Positions 59,017 through 64,000 of a stretch of 64,000 nucleotides of DNA are shown here, in pieces. How positions within the stretch are numbered: position 1 is the first letter of the stretch; each line of letters begins with the position of its first letter. This stretch comes from Linanthus parryae. Lineage: Eukaryota; Streptophyta; Magnoliopsida; Ericales; Polemoniaceae. The position numbers were made by a program, and so were the translations under genes. The notes below the pieces were generated by a model. It was not told the DNA's origin. It was given only the letters and a program-made list of their open reading frames with translations, and searched no databases. The stretch is taken from contig JALGPY010000002.1 in assembly GCA_023055425.1 (NCBI GenBank), positions 44,818,321-44,882,320 on the forward strand, in the 5' to 3' direction.

Positions 59017-61345
59017 CTAGATAGCCCTGAAATCAGGTGTTTATTCGTAGTAAAAAGTCCCCACACAGAAAAGAATACTATGATTTACAGAAAGGTTATT
59101 CGGAAACAGCTAAAATTTGTTTGGGCTAGGATTTGAAAGGTTGAGTTAAAAATGATCTCCCCCTAGTCTCTTCTAGGTTAAACGTCTGTAACTACACTTT
59201 GTTGCTCCATTATGTTGATTATTGAAATGTGAAGCCTACTATTCTGAGCGCTTTGTTTCCTCCGATGAATGGGGAACGTAGTTACGTAATATTACATGTA
59301 ATTGATGGATGAATGTGATAATTTAGTACCTTACGATGAGGAACGCATATGTTCAATGTAATAGGAAAACGACAACACCATCTAGGAGAATAAGTCTTTC
59401 ATCATAGGAAGACATAAAGGAGGGACGGGATGTTTGTGCCCCCAATTCTCTCCTTGCCCATTCCTACCTCACAAGAACCCTTGACATGTATAGCCTACAT
59501 TTTTATTGCTCATGGAGGCTTATCATAGCATTTCTCTACCGCCGGGACAAAATTATGCTAGTGCATTTCATCGGGGTCAATTGCATACCAAAAAGCTACT
59601 TAACACGTGCGGAATCAACAAGGTTAATACTCTTATAGTCTGGTTAATTTTCCAGTATTGGCGGTATTAGATGGGATTAGACTAATTATAATGCAGGTAT
59701 TAGTTAACACTTAACACATTGGTTGGTAACTCTTGACTATTTTTAATATGTAATATCCTGTCCCACATCGGAGATTTGTGAGTTTGACATCTGGTTTATT
59801 GTACACCATGTGGATTACTACTAGCACCTTCAAGGCTTAAGCATTTTTATCCGGTGGAACAGATAAAGAAGTTGTTGGGACAGTACTCCGCTTGGCTTGC
59901 TAGGGCATTTCATCGGGTACTTTTCATACCAAACAGTTATTCAAACATGTGTCGAATTAATAAGGCTAATACTCTTATGTTCTGTTTCCCATCATCAACT
60001 GTATTAGCTGGGATTGGACTAATTATAATGCAGGCTCTTGACTATCTTCAATACCCCTAGGTAGTGTCTGATACCCTTTAGGTTTATAATGGTTGTGATA
60101 TACCATAGGATTGGATGTTTTTTTTTTTTTTTTTTTTAAGTGTAACACTGAGCTAATACTCCAGTTATAAGCATGTTTGTGATATCCCATAGGATCTCAG
60201 AAGAATGTTTTACCCTAGATTCATGTTGAAGGAAAGGTCTTCTGGTGTATATAAACAGTATGCAATAGTTGCCTAGATTGGCCTCAAATCGGGTGTTTCT
60301 TCATAGTAAAAGGGTTTCCACATTTCCACACAGAAAGGCTCCTCAAAATGAATACCATGATTTACAGAATGGTTCTTCGGAAACAGCCACTGAGCCACGT
60401 AAAGTTTGGGCTAGGATTTGAAATGTTAAGCTAAACATGATTCTCCGCCTAGTCTCTTTTAGGCTAAATGTCGATAACTAAACTCCGTTGCTTCATTATG
60501 CTGATTATTAAAATGTGAGCCTACGTGGAACATTCTTCTGAGATCCTTATTTCCTTCCGATGAATGGGGAACAATGTTACATAATATTACATGTAACTGA
60601 TGGAGGGATGTGATGAATTAGTACCTTAGGGAGAGGAAAACGTACGTGAATGTAATATAAAACGACACCACCATCTAGGAGAACAAGTCTTTCATCATAT
60701 GACGACATAAGGGAGGGACGGAATATTTGTGCCCCCAATTCTGTACAACGCCGAGAATTGATGCAGAACACAGAAGCAAGATTGAGAGAGAAAGATGGAA
60801 AGTAAGAGGAAATGAATTCATTAACCAATTGTTACAACCTAACTGCACTCTGAATCCCGATTTGACATGATCGAGAGTTTGAGACAGTTACAAACTTTAA
60901 TCATTTTCAGAATAACCCCAACCACTGTCTCCAATCTACATATACTATAGTTTACATTTTGGTATTCACAAGTGTGTTTATCAAATTCTCTCCTTGCCAA
61001 TTCCTCGTAGCTCAACCACCGCCGTGGCCCGTGTATAGCCTACATTTTATTGTTTACGGAGGCTAATCATAGCATTTCTCTACCACCAGAACAAAATTAT
61101 ACTAGTGCATTTCATCGGGGACAATTTCTTACCAAACAGTTATTCAAACATGTGTTGAATTAATAAGGTTAATACGGTTTCCCATCATCAACGGTATTAG
61201 CTGGGATTGGACTAAATATAGTGTAAGCTCTTGACTATTTTGAATACCCCTAGGTAGTGTCTAATACCCTTTAGGTTTATAATGGTTGTTATATCCCATA
61301 GGATTGGATTTTTGTTTTTATAGTGCAATACTGAGCTAATACTCC
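59017..61345. repeat. Tandem duplication of about 1.1-1.25 kb, two copies
   Basis: Copy 1 (59017-60060) and copy 2 (60271-61345) share long blocks, for example GATGAATGGGGAAC, TATTACATGTAA and GACATAA.GGAGGGACGG, in the same order. A part around GCATTTCATCGGG...CTCTTGACTAT occurs three times (59561, 59905 and 61097). Copy 2 carries a solo LTR that copy 1 lacks. Divergence is sizeable, so the duplication is old. Confidence 0.85.
60742..60983. mobile_element. Solo LTR, 242 bp
   Basis: It begins TGTACAACGCC and ends GTGTTTATCA, with a 5-bp target duplication, AATTC (60737-60741, 60984-60988). Copy 1 of the surrounding duplication shows the uninterrupted site (CCCCCAATTCTCTCC near 59440). Family unknown. 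Confidence 0.8.
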
Positions 61346-61489
61346 AGCTAGCCCAATCCGATCAAAACCAGAAAATCCAATCCAAGAAACCAAAAACTGA
61401 CGTGACGAATTAAATTTAGCAGAATTCGGAAAATTGATCAATCAAACGCAGGGAGTCAGATACAATGGTAGCAAAAGATGATAACTCAC

Positions 61490-61640
61490 CCTCAAATCCG
61501 ATGCCTAGTGGTCGCCCAGACTTCGAGCACTCCTCAAACGGCGTCGGCGACGGTTCTTCCTCTCTGTGTCTCTGTCTGTGGCGTTCGGAGACGAATCGAA
61601 CGAGGGTTCTTACTGAACGAAATGAACAAGACTGGAGTCT
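61490..61640 (-). promoter_or_regulatory. Candidate 5' UTR exon of the hAT-derived gene
   Basis: On the minus strand, a GC-rich leader with ACAGAGAC and CCGTCGCCGACG ends in a donor, TTTGAGG|GTGAGTT. It is the only strong first-exon-like signal upstream of the hAT-derived gene on its strand. The start site is not defined. Confidence 0.4.
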
Positions 61641-61808
61641 GCGTTTTCTTCATTTTTGGAAAAAAAGAAATACCAGTGACTCAACTGGGCTCATAACCAA
61701 CCCAAGCAACATGATTGTTATGGTATTTGTCAAGGCCCACTTGGCCATTTCGTCCGCAGCTTCATTCGATGAACGCCCCTTGTATGGGATAATTGCCTCC
61801 TGAATTTT

Positions 61809-61887
61809 TTTTTTTCTTTGTCGTCGGGGTTGAATCCGGGGCTTCCAACGCTCTACCACTTGAGCTACCACCCTAGCTGCACCTCTT
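61809..61887 (-). mobile_element. tRNA-derived SINE, minus strand
   Basis: On the minus strand: GCAGCTAGGGTGGTAGCTCA, then AGTGGTAGAGCG (box A-like), GGATTCAACCCCG (box B-like), GACGACAAAG and an A tail. It matches 27870-27972. A possible 8-bp target duplication, TGAATTTT, lies at 61801-61808 and 61888-61895. Confidence 0.75.
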
Positions 61888-62022
61888 TGAATTTTCGGGA
61901 AAAGCTTTCTCCATTTTTGCACCATGCTTCATGTTATTTTTTGTAGAGTAAAGATAAGTATCCTACTTACGTCGTCAGAACGGTAACCAAAACGGCGATG
62001 TGACATGCCACATGAACAAATT

Positions 62023-62150
62023 GAGAGAGGAAAAGGTGGAAAATATATTATTTTTTTAGTTGTCTTTAATTACATGTCAATTCATTCTATATTATTTCTT
62101 GCCTTTCACCCCTCAAACCTGAGAGGAGAAGGTGGAAAATATATTATTTT
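62023..62150. repeat. Direct repeat, two copies of about 30 bp
   Basis: GAGAGGAAAAGGTGGAAAAT then ATATTATTT (62023-62051) recurs as GAGAGGAGAAGGTGGAAAAT then ATATTATTT (62119-62149). It lies just before recognisable LINE sequence. Confidence 0.7.
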
Positions 62151-62171
62151 CATGTTTCTCAGTGGTCTACT

Positions 62172-64000
62172 ATTAAAGCTAAAGTGGTGGGAGCTGTACA
62201 GTACTTCTTTGAGACTCAACATCTATTATCTAGTATTAACAAAAAATATTTTAGTGCTAATTCCTAAAGTCAAATGCCCTGAGAAGATGAGTGACTTCAG
62301 ACCTATAGCTTTGTGCACCTTTATCTATAAGGTTATAGCAAAGCTTCTGGCCAACAGACTAAAGGTGGTCTTGCCTAGACTCATATCAGAAGAACAATCA
62401 GCCTTTGTGCCTAACAGGGCTATTCAAGACAATATTTTCATAGCTCAAGAGGTTCTCCATGCTATAAAAAATAAGAAAAACTGTAAAGTCAGGTTGTCTA
62501 GCTTTTAAGTTAGATCTCCACAAAGCCTAAGATAAAGTGGACTGGTGGTTCTTGCTGAAAGTGCTAGCTAAGTTTGGTTTTGAGGAAAACTTTGTCAAAC
62601 TTATCAGTCAATGCATCTCCACTGTCTCTATGTGCGTGAAGGTTAATGGGGGTGAATGGTGATTATTTCACCCCAAAAAGGGGAATAAGGCAAGGGGATC
62701 CAATGTCCCCTTATCTTTTTTGTGCTTGTCATGGAAATCCTATCTAGAAATCTCACTGAAGCTATGAGAGAAGGCTCTCTAAAAGGGGTGAAAGTTAGTA
62801 GAACTGCAGTCCCTATAAATCATCTTCTGTTTGTTGACGATGCAATTGTTTCTTGAAAGCTGATCCTAAAGTGGTGTCAAAGTTCATGGAGATTCTGAAT
62901 GAATTGTGTGCAGCCTCTGGCATGGAGATAAACATTAACAAGTCAAGTATGTTCAACTCTCCAAACACAACCCCTTTGGTGTTGGATGATATACAACTGA
63001 TTGTTGATATACCTCCAATAAATTTAAACTCAAAATACCTTGGGGTGCCTCTCTTTTGGGGAAGATCAAAATCTCAATGCCTCAGATTTATTTTAGAAAG
63101 AGTTGAAGCAATTCTTCAAGGTTGGAAGATGAGGTACATATATTACTCTGGAAGAGAATTAATTATTAAAGTTGTGGCTATGGCTATGCTCAGCTATATT
63201 ATGAGCTGTCTTCAATTCCCCAAATCTTTGTGTTCTAAATTGGTGAAAGTTATGAGAAACTTTTGGTGGGAAGGCAAGCCTTTGGAGAAAAAGTTGAGTT
63301 GGGTTGCTTGGAGTGAACTCACAGCTCCTAAACATGAAGGTGGTCTTGTATTTAGAGACCTTAAAGCTTTTAATGCAGCTATGTTGGCTAAGAGTGTCTG
63401 GAGATTGCTTCAAAATCCAAATGCTCTTTGTGCCAAAGTTTAAGAGCCAAATATTTTCAGAATTCGGGTATCTTAAAGGCTAAACTGGGGTGTAACCCTT
63501 CTTGGACTTGGAGGAGTCTAAAAGCAGGTTTAGATGTGATTAAGGAGGGAATTATTTGACAAATTGGTAATGGTAGAGAGGTGCAGATTTTTGAAGATAT
63601 GTGGACTTCTAATGGAACCAAGATAAGGAAAACCCTCCATAATGCTGGTTTGAGAAGGGTTAGTGAACTGATTAATTCTGTTACTAGAAGCTGGAAAGTA
63701 AATGTTCTTACTAATTGCCTTAAGAAGAAAGAAGTGCAATCTTGTCTATTCCTATTCCCTGGAATGATAGGAATGATCAGTGTAAGTGGAAATTCACTAA
63801 AATGGGGCTTTATACAATCAAATATGGTACTCAAGTGGCTAGATTGTTATTTGAAAGAGCCGCATGTCAACTAAAAGCTGGGTTTGCAGATTACAATCAT
63901 CTTAAGGCTTCCTCTTCTATGAGATTTCCTAAGGAGTACTGGAAAAGGTGTTGGTCCCTCCAAGTGCCCCCAGACTTAAAATGTTCTGGTGGAGACTTAG
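62172..64000 (+). pseudogene. LINE ORF2 fragment (RT onward), runs off the window
   Basis: Plus-strand pieces of a plant LINE reverse transcriptase: [20 protein letters not shown] (about 62255), [35 protein letters not shown] near 62810-62855 (the usual FADD box reads FVDD), GWKMRYIYYSGRELIIK, FWWEGKPLEKKLSWVAWSEL and the start of the zinc-binding region (PPDLK, 63968). Frames change at about 62250, 62505, 62650, 62860 and 63440, so it is dead. The endonuclease is missing on the left. The rest lies beyond 64000. Confidence 0.88.

Larger units (their letters stand above)
58898..61489 (-). other. Inferred first intron of the hAT-derived gene
   Basis: An acceptor (TATCCTTTTACAG) at 58898 lies 34 bases before the start codon, and a donor (TTGAGG|GTGAGTT) lies at 61489. 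A 2.6-kb leader intron is plausible. It holds a tandem duplication and a solo LTR. The pairing of these two sites is inferred. Confidence 0.4.

Overview
This is repeat-rich plant nuclear DNA. The evidence is spliced genes with canonical GT-AG introns, LTR retrotransposons with tRNA-type primer sites, plant LINEs with a C-terminal RNase H, Tip100-like hAT elements, Stowaway MITEs, and two typical plant genes: a glycine-rich RNA-binding protein and a RADIALIS-like MYB. A eudicot is likely, but the species cannot be read from the sequence.

Layout. 1-5.3 kb: the end of an LTR, a LINE fragment, copy A of a duplicated segment, and a Tip100-like hAT MITE carrying two tRNA-like segments. 5.3-25.4 kb: a three-level nest. 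A LINE fragment is interrupted by a decayed Copia element (target duplication GATTT). The Copia 3' LTR is interrupted by a 14.9-kb Ty3/Gypsy element of Tat type on the minus strand (target duplication ACTAT, LTRs about 98% identical). The coding frames of the LINE and the Copia LTR resume on the far side of each insertion. 25.5-27.3 kb: copy B of the duplicated segment, then an intact two-exon GRP gene. 27.8-32.3 kb: a SINE, a truncated LINE, a mariner-like transposase relic, a second tRNA-bearing Tip100-like MITE and a Stowaway. 32.3-38.9 kb: mostly unassigned. 39-40.3 kb: the RADIALIS-like gene. 40.9-46.4 kb: a nearly intact LINE (minus strand). 47-50.2 kb: a SINE, a Stowaway, a gag-only mini-Copia element and a poly(A)-type insertion. 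50.5-53.75 kb: a complete but frameshifted hAT element. 55.9-61.6 kb: an intact host gene derived from a hAT transposase (852 aa, two BED fingers, minus strand). 61.8-64 kb: a SINE and the start of a decayed LINE that runs off the window.

The most notable system lies inside the Tat element. Between pol and the element's 3' LTR, on the strand opposite to gag-pol, is an open seven-exon gene of 1,280 codons. It encodes a plant mobile domain (aminotransferase-like, PMD) protein with an acidic tail and a C-terminal coiled coil. It has a TATA-like box and a TGACGTCA motif of its own. The six coding introns run antisense to the element's genomic RNA, which explains how they could survive retrotransposition. 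The sense gag-pol frame carries five nonsense codons and a changed RT active site, whereas the antisense gene is open throughout. A second antisense TATA/ORF unit and a 54-bp tandem array lie between it and the integrase.
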